Shown one piece after another: positions 49,010-56,463 of a stretch of DNA of 64,000 nt (position 1 is its first letter; each line of letters opens with the position of its first letter). The DNA is from Actinomycetospora succinea (lineage in GTDB: Bacteria; Actinomycetota; Actinomycetes; Mycobacteriales; Pseudonocardiaceae): contig NZ_SNYO01000003.1 of assembly GCF_004363095.1 (NCBI RefSeq), positions 310,001 through 374,000 on the forward strand, in the 5' to 3' direction. The notes under the pieces are model-generated. The model was given only the letters and a program-made list of their open reading frames with translations, did no database searches and had not been told where the DNA came from. The position numbers and the translations under genes were made by a program.

Positions 49010-50032
49010 GTGCGGTGGACATTCCGCGGTGACCGAACCGGTCGCCGTTCCGGATGGCGGGCGGGCGCGGTGACGCTCGCCGCCACGGCCCTCCTGGCCG
49101 CAGGCTGCGGTGGCCTGTCGGGCAGCGGCCAGCCCGCGGCCCAGGGCGGCAGCCTGGCGGCCAGCGGCATCAACCTCGCCGGTCAGACCTACACGGTCGG
49201 CGGCAAGGAGTTCGACGAGCAGCTGGTCCTGTGCAAGATGACCATTGCCGCCCTGCAGTCGGTGGGCGCCACGGCCAACGACCGCTGCAACATCACCGGT
49301 ACCGCGTCGACCCGTGCCGCCCTCGTCGGCGGGCAGATCGACATGTACTGGGAGTACACCGGCACCGGCTGGATCACCCACCTCAAGAACGCCTCGCCGA
49401 TCCCGGGCTCCGAGCAGCAGTACGTCGCGACCCGTGACGCGGACCTGGCGCAGAACAACATCGTCTGGCTGCCGCCGTCGCCGTTCAACAACACCTACGG
49501 CCTCGCGGTGACCCGTCCGTTCGCGGAGCAGAACAACCTGCGCACGCTGACCGACTGGGGCAACTTCACCAACAGCGGGAACCCGGCCGCCACGCTCTGC
49601 GTCGAGGCCGAGTTCGCCGGTCGTGACGACGGCCTCGCGGGCCTGTTCCGGACCTACGGGGTCACCAACCCGCCGGCCGGCCCGCCGCAGCTGAACACGC
49701 TGGACACGGGCGCCATCTACCAGGCCACCGCCAACGGCAACCCGTGCAACTTCGGCGAGGTCTTCACCACCGACGGCCGCATCCCCGGTCTGAACCTGGT
49801 GACGCTGCAGGACGACAAGAACTACTTCCCGCAGTACAACGCGTCGCCGACCATCCGCAAGGAGGTCTTCGACCGCAACCCGAGCGTCCAGCGGGTCTTC
49901 GACGCGATCACCCCGCGTCTGACCAACGAGGTCATGCTGGACCTCAACGGGCAGGTCTCCTCGCAGGGGCAGGACCCCCAGCAGGTGGCCACCCGCTGGC
50001 TGCAGCAGCAGGGATTCATCGGCGGCCAGTGA
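49010..50032 (+). CDS. Lipoprotein substrate-binding protein of the osmoprotectant ABC importer (OpuCC/OsmF-like), copy 1
   Basis: 340 residues from the GTG at 49010 (AGGATAAGGAG upstream). The lipobox is LLAAGCGG, so the mature protein is lipid-anchored outside the membrane. The ligand domain begins YTVGGKEFDEQLVLCKMTIA and includes GGQIDMYWEYTGTGW, LPPSPFNNTYGLAVT, CVEAEFAGRDDGLAGLFRTY and FGEVFTTDGRIPGLNLVTLQ. The Tyr/Trp residues of MYWEYTGT probably build the aromatic cage for a quaternary ammonium group. It is followed by a paralogue, the second binding protein. Confidence 0.92.
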   Translation: MRWTFRGDRTGRRSGWRAGAVTLAATALLAAGCGGLSGSGQPAAQGGSLAASGINLAGQTYTVGGKEFDEQLVLCKMTIAALQSVGATANDRCNITGTASTRAALVGGQIDMYWEYTGTGWITHLKNASPIPGSEQQYVATRDADLAQNNIVWLPPSPFNNTYGLAVTRPFAEQNNLRTLTDWGNFTNSGNPAATLCVEAEFAGRDDGLAGLFRTYGVTNPPAGPPQLNTLDTGAIYQATANGNPCNFGEVFTTDGRIPGLNLVTLQDDKNYFPQYNASPTIRKEVFDRNPSVQRVFDAITPRLTNEVMLDLNGQVSSQGQDPQQVATRWLQQQGFIGGQ

Positions 50033-50173
50033 GCCCCTGGTGACGTCCTCGCCGGATGAGTTCATGACGGTGTGACGGCGGCGGCCGGTCGCGGGTCCAG
50101 AGGACCCCGGCCGGCCGTCGTCGTCCGCACCGGAAGATCGCCCACAACCGTTCGAGACGAAGGCGCCGCGCCC

Positions 50174-51136
50174 GTGCCCCGACCCCCGGCTCTGATGGCC
50201 CTCCTCGTCGCCGTCGTCGCGGTGCTCGCCACGCTCGCCGGGTGCTCGGACGAGCGGCGCCTCACCCCGCCGGGCAGCTTCGCCCAGGAGGTGGACCTCA
50301 CCGGGCAGACGTTCACCGTCGGCGGCAAGGAGTTCGCGGAGCAGATCGTGCTCTGCAAGATGACCATCGCCCTGCTGCAGTCCAGCGGGGCCACGGTCGT
50401 CGACCGCTGTGACACGAAGGGCTCGGCCAACGTCCGCGCCGCCCTGACCAGCGGTCAGATCGACATGTACTGGGAGTACACGGGGACCGCCTGGCGCCTG
50501 TACCTCTCCCAGGAGTCGACGATCGCCGACCCGGAGGCGCTCTACGACGCCGTGCGCACCGCGGACGCGGGCAACCAGGTCACCTGGCTCGACCCCACCC
50601 CGTTCAACAACACCTACGCGATCGGCGTGCGCACCGACACCGCCCAGCGCCTGCGGATCCGGACGCTCTCGGACTTCGCCGCCCTCGTCCGCTCCGGCTC
50701 CCCCGAGGCGACGCTGTGCGTGGACCAGGAGTTCACCGGCCGCGAGGACGGCCTGCAGGGGATGCTCGCCACCTACGACATCCCGCTCGGCGACCAGGCG
50801 CTCGACACCCGCGAGATCGACCAGATCTACGACGCGATCGCCGCGGCGAACCCGTGCGTCTTCGGCGAGGTCTTCGCCACCGACGGCCGGCTCAACCCGC
50901 TGCGGCTCTCCACGCTCGTCGACGACCGCGGCTACTTCCTGCCCTACAACGCGGCGTTGACGGTCCGCACCGACGTGATGGCACGCGCGCCGCGGCTCGC
51001 CCTGCTGGGCCGGATGCTCGCGCCGACGCTCACCGAGCCGGTGATGCGCCAGCTCAACGAGCGCGTGTCCGCGGGCGGGCGCAACCCCGACGAGGTCGCC
51101 CGCGCGTTCCTGCGCGAGCAGGGGCTGATCGGCTGA
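50174..51136 (+). CDS. Lipoprotein substrate-binding protein of the osmoprotectant ABC importer, copy 2
   Basis: 320 residues from the GTG at 50174. The lipobox is ATLAGCSD. It matches copy 1 nearly block by block: FTVGGKEFAEQIVLCKMTIA, SGQIDMYWEYTGTAW, LDPTPFNNTYAIGV, CVDQEFTGREDGLQGMLATY, FGEVFATDGRLNPLRLSTLV. The divergence is enough for a different substrate range, and the mature N-terminus is shorter. It closes the operon; 8 bp further the convergent NAD(P)-binding gene ends. An in-frame upstream GTG at 50072 is possible but would add a non-signal-like Arg/Gly stretch. Confidence 0.9.
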   Translation: MPRPPALMALLVAVVAVLATLAGCSDERRLTPPGSFAQEVDLTGQTFTVGGKEFAEQIVLCKMTIALLQSSGATVVDRCDTKGSANVRAALTSGQIDMYWEYTGTAWRLYLSQESTIADPEALYDAVRTADAGNQVTWLDPTPFNNTYAIGVRTDTAQRLRIRTLSDFAALVRSGSPEATLCVDQEFTGREDGLQGMLATYDIPLGDQALDTREIDQIYDAIAAANPCVFGEVFATDGRLNPLRLSTLVDDRGYFLPYNAALTVRTDVMARAPRLALLGRMLAPTLTEPVMRQLNERVSAGGRNPDEVARAFLREQGLIG

Positions 51137-51144
51137 GCTCGCGG

Positions 51145-51846
51145 TCAGCGGGGGGCGTTCGCGCCGCTCAGGGCGGCGACGGCCTGGGCGGGCGGCACCG
51201 TGCCGCCGACGAGGTCGAGCACCGCACCCGTCGTCGCCGGGGCGTCGAGCAGCGCGAGCACGACGGCCGCGACGTCCTCGCGGGTCACCTCGCCGTAGCC
51301 CACGGGCGGCTGGCCGTCGACGGTCCCGAGGCGCACGAGCCCGGTGCCCGGGTCGTCGGTGAGGCGGCCGGGGCGCAGGATCGTGAGGTCGAGGACCCCG
51401 TCGTCCGCACGGGCGCGCAGCGCGTCCTCGGCCGCCTTCTTCGCCCGCACGTAGTGGGCCCACACCGAGTCGTCGTCCTCGACCGCGGGCGGGCTGTCGA
51501 TGTTCATCGCCGACACGAGCACGTAGCGCCGCACGCCGGCCGCCGCGGCGGCGTCGGCGAGCAGCAGGGCGGCGTCGCGGTCGACGGTGCCCTTGCGCTC
51601 GGCGGTGCTGCCCGGGCCCGCGCCGGCGGCGAACACGACGGCGTCCGCGCCGGTCAGGTGCTCGGCGAGCTCGCCGGGGGCCGTCGCCTCGAGGTCGGCG
51701 ACCACGGGCTCGGCGCCGGCGTCGCGCACGTCGTCGGACTGGGCCGGATCCCGGATGAGGGCGACCGTCGCGTCACCCCGTGCCGCGGCCTGCCGCTCCA
51801 GGCGCAGCGCGATCTTGCCGTGTCCGCCCGCGATGACGATGCGCAT
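51145..51846 (-). CDS. NAD(P)-binding atypical short-chain dehydrogenase (NmrA/SDR_a5 type)
   Basis: 233 residues. The Rossmann motif MRIVIAGGHGKIALRLERQA is followed by VALIRDPAQSDDVRDAGAEP, VADLEATAPGELAEHLTGAD, VVFAAGAGPGST, YVLVSAMNID and TILRPGRLTDDPGTG. Proteins of this group bind NAD(P) and act as epimerase-like or redox-sensing proteins without a proven reaction. The ATG at 51846 is set by TACCGT 7 nt upstream (leaderless); it lies 166 bp from the divergent amidohydrolase start. Confidence 0.88.
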   Translation of the reverse strand: MRIVIAGGHGKIALRLERQAAARGDATVALIRDPAQSDDVRDAGAEPVVADLEATAPGELAEHLTGADAVVFAAGAGPGSTAERKGTVDRDAALLLADAAAAAGVRRYVLVSAMNIDSPPAVEDDDSVWAHYVRAKKAAEDALRARADDGVLDLTILRPGRLTDDPGTGLVRLGTVDGQPPVGYGEVTREDVAAVVLALLDAPATTGAVLDLVGGTVPPAQAVAALSGANAPR

Positions 51847-51853
51847 GCTCACG

Positions 51854-51859
51854 ACGGTA
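51854..51859 (-). promoter_or_regulatory. -10 element of a leaderless promoter for the NAD(P)-binding protein gene
   Basis: TACCGT on the minus strand, 7 nt before the ATG at 51846. Confidence 0.55.
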
Positions 51860-52012
51860 CGCGGGGGACCACGCCGACGTCCGTTTCGTCCGTTTCGGCG
51901 ACCCACGGAAACCGTGGTCTTGCCCACGCACGGACGATCACGTGTGATGTGGGCCGCGTGGCCACCACCACATCCACCACCACGGCCGCGCAGCCAACGG
52001 GAGGCCTTCGCC

Positions 52013-53059
52013 GTGTACGAGAAGAACGGTGAGAAGTACTTCGTCGTCGATTCCCACATGCACTACTGGGACGCGTCGCCCGAGAACTGGGTGCAGGGCG
52101 CGGAACAGTACGCCAAGGGCTGGATCGAGTGCTTCCACGCCTACCAGTCGCTGGGCCCGGCGGAGACGCACCAGCCGCTCGAGGAGTTCCAGAAGGTCTC
52201 CGAGAACCAGCTGATGCGCGAGGTCTTCGACGAGGGCCACGTCGACGTCGCGATCTTCCAGTCGACCTATCTGCGCGAGTGGTACAAGGACGGCTTCAAC
52301 ACCAGCGAGCGCAACGGCGAGCTGGCGAAGAAGCACCCCGACAAGTTCCGTGTGAACACCCGCTTCGACCCGCGTGACGGCGACGCCGGCATGCGCGAGT
52401 TCGAGGCCAACGTCGAGAAGATCCAGCCGCTCGGCGCGAAGCTCTACACCGCGGAGTGGAACGGCGACTCGCGCGGCTTCAAGCTCTCGGACCCCGAGTG
52501 CTACCGCTTCCTCGAGCGCGCCCAGGAACTGGGCATCCGCAACATCCACGTCCACAAGGGCCCGACGATCTGGCCGCTGGACAAGGACGCCTTCGACGTC
52601 TCGGACGTCGACCACGCGGCCACCGACTTCCAGGGCCTGAACTTCATCGTCGAGCACGTGGGTCTCCCGCGCATCGAGGACTTCTGCTTCATGGCGACGC
52701 AGGAGCCCAACGTCTACGCCGGCCTCTCGGTCGTGCTCGGCGGCCTCATGCACGCCCGCCCGCGCTTCTTCGCCAAGGTGATGGGCGAGCTGCTGTTCTG
52801 GGTCGGCGAGGACAAGATGACCTTCGGCTCGGACTACAACATCTGGGAACCGAAGTGGCAGGTCGAGGGCCTCGTCGACTGGCAGTACCCGGACAGCGAG
52901 GAGTACGCCGACTACCCGGCCCTCGGCACCAACGGCAAGAAGAAGATCCTCGGTCTGAACGCCGCGAAGCTCTACGACATCCCGGTGCCTGCGGACTGCC
53001 GGATCACCGAGGGCGAGGGCGCGCAGCTCGTCGACGAGCGCGAGGTGGCCCAGGCATGA
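52013..53059 (+). CDS. Amidohydrolase (ACMSD-type, amidohydrolase_2 family)
   Basis: 348 residues from the GTG at 52013 (GGGAGG 8 nt upstream). The metal site begins VVDSHMHYW (H15, H17), continues with the strand NIHVHKGPTIWPLD, NFIVEHVGLPRIEDFCFMA (His) and the C-terminal FGSDYNIWEPKWQVEGL (Asp). GFNTSERNGELAKKHPDKFR is a distinctive surface segment. It hydrolyses or decarboxylates an unknown metabolite. From memory, close relatives sit with a DUF59 gene in propane/acetone monooxygenase (Mim-type) operons; here the same pair exists, but no monooxygenase is in the window. The stop overlaps the DUF59 gene (ATGA). Confidence 0.87.
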   Translation: MYEKNGEKYFVVDSHMHYWDASPENWVQGAEQYAKGWIECFHAYQSLGPAETHQPLEEFQKVSENQLMREVFDEGHVDVAIFQSTYLREWYKDGFNTSERNGELAKKHPDKFRVNTRFDPRDGDAGMREFEANVEKIQPLGAKLYTAEWNGDSRGFKLSDPECYRFLERAQELGIRNIHVHKGPTIWPLDKDAFDVSDVDHAATDFQGLNFIVEHVGLPRIEDFCFMATQEPNVYAGLSVVLGGLMHARPRFFAKVMGELLFWVGEDKMTFGSDYNIWEPKWQVEGLVDWQYPDSEEYADYPALGTNGKKKILGLNAAKLYDIPVPADCRITEGEGAQLVDEREVAQA

Positions 53060-53808
53060 CGGTGCTCTCCGATGCCCGCGTCGCCGGGTCGGGCGGGGTG
53101 AACGCGGCCGAGGCCGCCGCCGCGACCGGCACGGCGGCCCGGGTGTGGGAGGCGCTGCGCACCGTCCGCGACCCGGAGCTCGACAGCGACGTCGTCTCGC
53201 TCGACTTCGTCGGGTCGTGCTCCGTATCCGACGACGGGGTCGCGACCGTGTCGCTGCGCCTGCCCACCTACTTCTGCGCGCCCAACTTCGCGTTCCTCAT
53301 GGTCGCCGACGCCCACGACGCGGTGTCGGCGACGCCCGGGGTGACCCGGGCCGACGTGACGCTCGCCGACCACTTCGCCTCCGACGCCATCAACGCCGGC
53401 GTCGCCGCGCGGGCCGGGTTCGTGGGCTCGATGGCCGGCACCGAGGTCGGCGAGGCCGTCGCGGAGCTCGACGACCTGCGGCGCACGTTCACCGAGCGCG
53501 CGCTGATGGCGGGCACCGACCTCGTGGTGCGCCCCCTCATGCGTGGCGGGGCGACGCCGGAGGACGTGGCGGCGATGACGCTCGCCGACGCGCCCGACTC
53601 CGACGACCTCCGGCGCCTCCGGGCCCGGCGCCGCGAGCTCGGCATCCCGGCGGGCGACGACGACCCGCTCGTCGTCGACCCCTCGGGCGCCACCGTCGGC
53701 GTCGACGCCCTGCCGCTGCACCTGCGCAAGGCGCGCTCGTACCAGGTCGGCGTCGACGCGAACACGAGCATCTGCCGCGGGCAACTCGCGGCGCGCTACG
53801 GCGTCTGA
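53056..53808 (+). CDS. DUF59/MIP18-type metal-sulfur cluster assembly protein
   Basis: 250 residues, coupled to the amidohydrolase by ATGA. The DUF59 core is VWEALRTVRDPELDSDVVSL, DFVGSCSVSDDGVATVSLRL, PTYFCAPNFAFLMVADAHDA; the DPE motif and the Cys of TYFCAPN fit the SufT/MIP18 iron-sulfur assembly fold. About 130 extra residues (ITLADHFASDAINA-type loop onward, DDLRRTFTERALMAGTDLVV) and a C-terminal Cys (NTSICRGQLAARYGV) extend beyond the usual ~100-residue domain. It probably helps mature a metal centre of the amidohydrolase or an absent partner oxygenase (inference). Confidence 0.85.
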   Translation: MTVLSDARVAGSGGVNAAEAAAATGTAARVWEALRTVRDPELDSDVVSLDFVGSCSVSDDGVATVSLRLPTYFCAPNFAFLMVADAHDAVSATPGVTRADVTLADHFASDAINAGVAARAGFVGSMAGTEVGEAVAELDDLRRTFTERALMAGTDLVVRPLMRGGATPEDVAAMTLADAPDSDDLRRLRARRRELGIPAGDDDPLVVDPSGATVGVDALPLHLRKARSYQVGVDANTSICRGQLAARYGV

Positions 53809-53868
53809 GCCTCCGTTTCGGGCCTCGCCGGGCTCTGGAGCGCGCCGGTTCCCCGGGCTCGCCACTTT

Positions 53869-53925
53869 CCGGAGCGAACGCGCTGTTCGGTGCTTCTATG
53901 CGCTCGAACTCCGCGTTCGCTCCGG
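53869..53925 (+). repeat. ~50-bp repeat, copy A, with 14-bp terminal inverted repeats
   Basis: Begins CCGGAGCGAACGCG and ends with its exact reverse complement CGCGTTCGCTCCGG. The core CGAACGCGCTGTTCG and TGCTTCTA is shared with three other copies. It lies 60 bp after the DUF59 stop, outward-left of the AbiEi-type gene, in the same orientation as copy B. Confidence 0.9.
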
Positions 53926-53956
53926 GACCTGGTCGGCGTGCCTTCTCCGGGTTGGC

Positions 53957-54006
53957 AGCGAACGCGCTGTTCGCTGCTTCTACGCGCGCGAAGTCCCCGC
54001 TCGCTC
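53957..54006 (+). repeat. ~50-bp repeat, copy B
   Basis: AGCGAACGCGCTGTTCGCTG, then CTTCTACGCG, then CGAAGTCCCCGCTCGCT. The 5' part can fold as AGCGAAC-GCGCT-GTTCGCT. It starts 84 bp after copy A and ends 14 bp before the AbiEi-type gene's stop. Confidence 0.9.
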
Positions 54007-54020
54007 GGCCGCTGTCTCGA

Positions 54021-54992
54021 TCACGCTGAATTCGTGTCGGGAGCGGCGACGACCCGCAGATCGGGGCACGGGCGTGATGCGGCCAGCCGGTAGGAGCCCC
54101 ACAGTTCCTCGATGACGGCAGCTCGGTCCGCCCGCAGACGGCTCGGTCGCGTGTGGGCGACGACGAGGCCGTACGACTGCATCCGCGCTCGTCGGCGGAG
54201 TGTCTTGTCCCAGTCGGGCAGCAGGAAGTGGTGGCGACGCGAGTCGATCTCCCACGCCAGCCCGACGTCCGGGAAGAAGGCGTCCGCCTGTGCGATGTAG
54301 GTCCCAGTCGGGTCGTACAAGCGGGGGTTCCAGAGAGCGGGCGGCAGGCCGCTGTCCGCGTGGAGCTCGAGAGCCCAAGACTCCGCCACCGACCGCACCC
54401 CGACGCCGAGCTCGTCGCGCAGCACCCTCCGAGGGAGCGCCGTGCCCCGTTGCGAACCCGCCGCCAGCTCCGCCATCAGTCGAGACACGGTCGTCCGCTC
54501 CTTCTGCACGGCCTCGGACAAGACTCCGCGCACGACGTCGATCCGGTCTTCCCGGCGCACGGTGTCGATGACGGCACGATCCAGCGGGGCGAGATCCAGA
54601 CCGTCGATGGTCACCGCGCGGGGTAGGCGCTCGGTCCGTTCGATGTCGACGAACGCCGATGATGTGCGTTGCCGCTGCTCCTCGACCACCACGAGGATGC
54701 GCGCGTCGGGAGAGGGATCGGTGAGGCCGTAGCGGCGCAACGCCTCGCCGCCGCTGATCACCGAGGACGGGCCGGCGTACAGCAAAGCCGCGGCAGCGCG
54801 CTGGTCCCCGGTCGGCTCGTCCGGGCCGTCCTTGACGACACCGCGCAGCACTCGGCGCGCATGTCCGGCCTGGACCCGTCGCGAGATCGTGGACGAGGGC
54901 ATGCCCAGGGCCGCCAGGTCAGCGACCGCCGCCACGCCGAAGAGCCCCACGGACGCGATGGCAACGGGATCGACGCGTGAACGACGAGGCAT
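54021..54992 (-). CDS. AbiEi-type winged-helix protein with C-terminal DUF559/PD-(D/E)XK-like domain
   Basis: 323 residues from the ATG at 54992. The N-terminal ~100 residues look like an AbiEi antitoxin-type winged helix (LFGVAAVADLAALGMPSSTI, SRRVQAGHARRVLRGVV, ALLYAGPSSVISGGEALRRY). The middle is helical (DRIDVVRGVLSEAVQKERTT). The C-terminus has a DUF559/Vsr-like core IAQADAFFPDVGLAWEIDSR followed by RHHF, which keeps a D...E-x-D arrangement and a His pair, then MQSYGLVVAHTRPSRLRADR. Such fusions are common orphan genes in actinobacteria, annotated as AbiEi-like or as endonuclease-like; no AbiEii toxin gene adjoins it. Codon use is slightly less GC biased than in neighbours. It is enclosed by inverted repeat pairs. 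Confidence 0.75.
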   Translation of the reverse strand: MPRRSRVDPVAIASVGLFGVAAVADLAALGMPSSTISRRVQAGHARRVLRGVVKDGPDEPTGDQRAAAALLYAGPSSVISGGEALRRYGLTDPSPDARILVVVEEQRQRTSSAFVDIERTERLPRAVTIDGLDLAPLDRAVIDTVRREDRIDVVRGVLSEAVQKERTTVSRLMAELAAGSQRGTALPRRVLRDELGVGVRSVAESWALELHADSGLPPALWNPRLYDPTGTYIAQADAFFPDVGLAWEIDSRRHHFLLPDWDKTLRRRARMQSYGLVVAHTRPSRLRADRAAVIEELWGSYRLAASRPCPDLRVVAAPDTNSA

Positions 54993-55106
54993 GCCGCGAG
55001 CGTCGCTCCGCCCCGCGCGATGACGGTAGCGACGACTTCGAGGGCTGTGGACGCGAACGGACGATGGGGACGGCCTACGGGGGACCGCCCTGGGTGAGAG
55101 GCGTCC

Positions 55107-55160
55107 GCGAACGAAAGGGGACTCCGAACGCCTAGAAGCAGCGAGCAGCGCGTTCGCTGC
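55107..55160 (-). repeat. ~50-bp repeat, copy C (inverted relative to A and B)
   Basis: On the minus strand: AGCGAACGCGCTGCTCGCTG, CTTCTAGGCG, TTCGGAGTCCCC, TTTCGTTCGC. It shares the 25-nt core with B and D except for one T-to-C change. Confidence 0.9.
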
Positions 55161-55193
55161 AGCCCCCAGAGGCCGCCCACCGAGCCGGCCCGC

Positions 55194-55246
55194 GAGCGAA
55201 CGGGGACTTCCGACGCCTAGAAGCAGCGAACAGCGCGTTCGCCGCA
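55194..55246 (-). repeat. ~50-bp repeat, copy D (inverted relative to A and B)
   Basis: On the minus strand: GGCGAACGCGCTGTTCGCTG, CTTCTAGGCG, TCGGAAGTCCCC, GTTCGCTCGCG. Its core starts 85 bp from that of copy C, mirroring the 84-bp A-B spacing on the other side of the gene. Confidence 0.9.
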
Positions 55247-55322
55247 AACCACCCCGAGCCCCGAGCGGGGCCCGGGGGGCCAGGGCGCCGCGTCGGGGCG
55301 CTGGGTGGGCGCCGGGGGGCCG

Positions 55323-56450
55323 TCAGCCCCAGACGTCGTGGGCCACGGACACGACGAGGTCGAGCTTCGCGCGCTGCTGGTCGGCGGTGAGGTCGTTGCC
55401 CTCGACCGTCGAGGAGAAGCCGCACTGCGGCGAGAGGCAGAGCTGCTCGAGCGGCACGTACTTCGTCGCCTCCTCGATGCGGCGCTTGAGCGTGTCCGGG
55501 TCCTCGAGCTCGCCGGTCTTGGTGGTCACGAGGCCCAGGACGACCTGCTGGTCGCCGCGCGGGACGAAGCGCAGCGGCGAGAAGTCGCCGGAGCGGGCGT
55601 CGTCGTACTCGCAGAAGAAGCCGTCGATCTCCAGGCCGCCGAAGACGGTCTCGGCGACGTAGTCGTAGCCGCCCTCGGCCGCCCAGGAGGAGCGGTAGTT
55701 GCCGCGGCACATGTGGGTGGTGACGCGCAGGTCGGCGGGGCGGTCGCGGAGGACCTCGTTGATCGTCGCGACGTAGCGCTCGTGCATGTGGTCGGCGTCC
55801 TCGCCGCGCGCGGCCATCGACTCGCGCTGCGCCGGGTCGTTGAGGTACGCGAGCGAGGTGTCGTCGAGCTGGAGGTAGCGCACGCCGATGTCGTAGAGCC
55901 GGGACACCTCCTCGCGGTAGGCGGCGGCGAGGTCGGCCCAGAACTCGTCGGGGTCGGAGTACGGCGAGCCCTCGTGCACCGGGGCGCCGCCGAGGCGGTA
56001 GTGCAGCATCGACGGCGACGGGATCGTCAGCTTCGGCACCGCCGACGACGTGAACGACGCCAGCGTCGAGAACGCGTCGCCGAAGATCGTGCGCGAGAGC
56101 CCGATCCGCTGGTCGATCACCAGGGACATCGCGGCGAAGGTCAGGTCGCCCGACGCGTTGCGGAACGCCACCTCGACCGACGAGTCCTTGGACGAGGTCA
56201 CGCCGTCGAGCTGGTACAGGAAGTCCATGTGCCAGGAGGTGCGGCGGAACTCGCCGTCCGTGGCGGCCTGCAGGCCCGCGTCCTCCTGGAGCCGCACCGC
56301 CTCGCGGATCGCGTCGTCCTCGACCGCGCGCAGCGCGTCGGCGTCGATGCGCCCGGCGGCGTGGTCGTCGCGGGCCTGCTTCAGGGCGGGCGGGCGCAGG
56401 AGGCTCCCGACGTGGTCGGCGCGGAACGGGGCGCTGGTCCGGGCACTCAT
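55323..56450 (-). CDS. MetE C-terminal-domain-type methyltransferase (cobalamin-independent methionine synthase family)
   Basis: 375 residues, only the catalytic barrel of MetE. The zinc/thiol site is recognisable: LQAATDGEFRRTSWHMDFLY (Glu), LRVTTHMCRGNYRSSW (His and Cys), and LEQLCLSPQCGFSSTVEGND (second Cys). FRADHVGSLLRPPALKQARD at the start is typical of the YxjG/YxjH-like short family. It probably transfers a methyl group from a folate or another donor to a thiol, not necessarily homocysteine. The ATG at 56450 has TAACCT 7 nt upstream (leaderless), whose TAA is the IclR stop codon. Confidence 0.88.
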   Translation of the reverse strand: MSARTSAPFRADHVGSLLRPPALKQARDDHAAGRIDADALRAVEDDAIREAVRLQEDAGLQAATDGEFRRTSWHMDFLYQLDGVTSSKDSSVEVAFRNASGDLTFAAMSLVIDQRIGLSRTIFGDAFSTLASFTSSAVPKLTIPSPSMLHYRLGGAPVHEGSPYSDPDEFWADLAAAYREEVSRLYDIGVRYLQLDDTSLAYLNDPAQRESMAARGEDADHMHERYVATINEVLRDRPADLRVTTHMCRGNYRSSWAAEGGYDYVAETVFGGLEIDGFFCEYDDARSGDFSPLRFVPRGDQQVVLGLVTTKTGELEDPDTLKRRIEEATKYVPLEQLCLSPQCGFSSTVEGNDLTADQQRAKLDLVVSVAHDVWG

Positions 56451-56457
56451 GCGCGGC

Positions 56458-56463
56458 AGGTTA
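56458..56463 (-). promoter_or_regulatory. -10 element of a leaderless promoter that contains the IclR stop codon
   Basis: TAACCT on the minus strand, 7 nt before the ATG of the MetE-like gene at 56450. The first three bases are the TAA stop of the IclR gene. Confidence 0.55.

Larger units (their letters stand above)
54993..55322. other. Gene-free interval carrying repeat copies C and D
   Basis: 330 bp between the AbiEi-type gene (its promoter side) and the MetE-like gene (its end). Apart from repeats C and D I see no gene. TACCGT near 55022-55027 on the minus strand may be a -10 for the AbiEi-type gene. Confidence 0.5.

Noticed and set aside
53850..55250. Short open frames through the four repeats that read ANALFAAS-like peptides
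   Set aside because: The same peptide arises because the same DNA repeat is present in all four places; no ribosome site or consistent frame links it to a gene. I treat it as a repeat, not coding.
55323..56450. Full cobalamin-independent methionine synthase MetE
   Set aside because: Only the C-terminal catalytic barrel is present at 375 residues; the N-terminal half of MetE is missing and no frame upstream encodes it. No cobalamin riboswitch is seen, and the start is leaderless.
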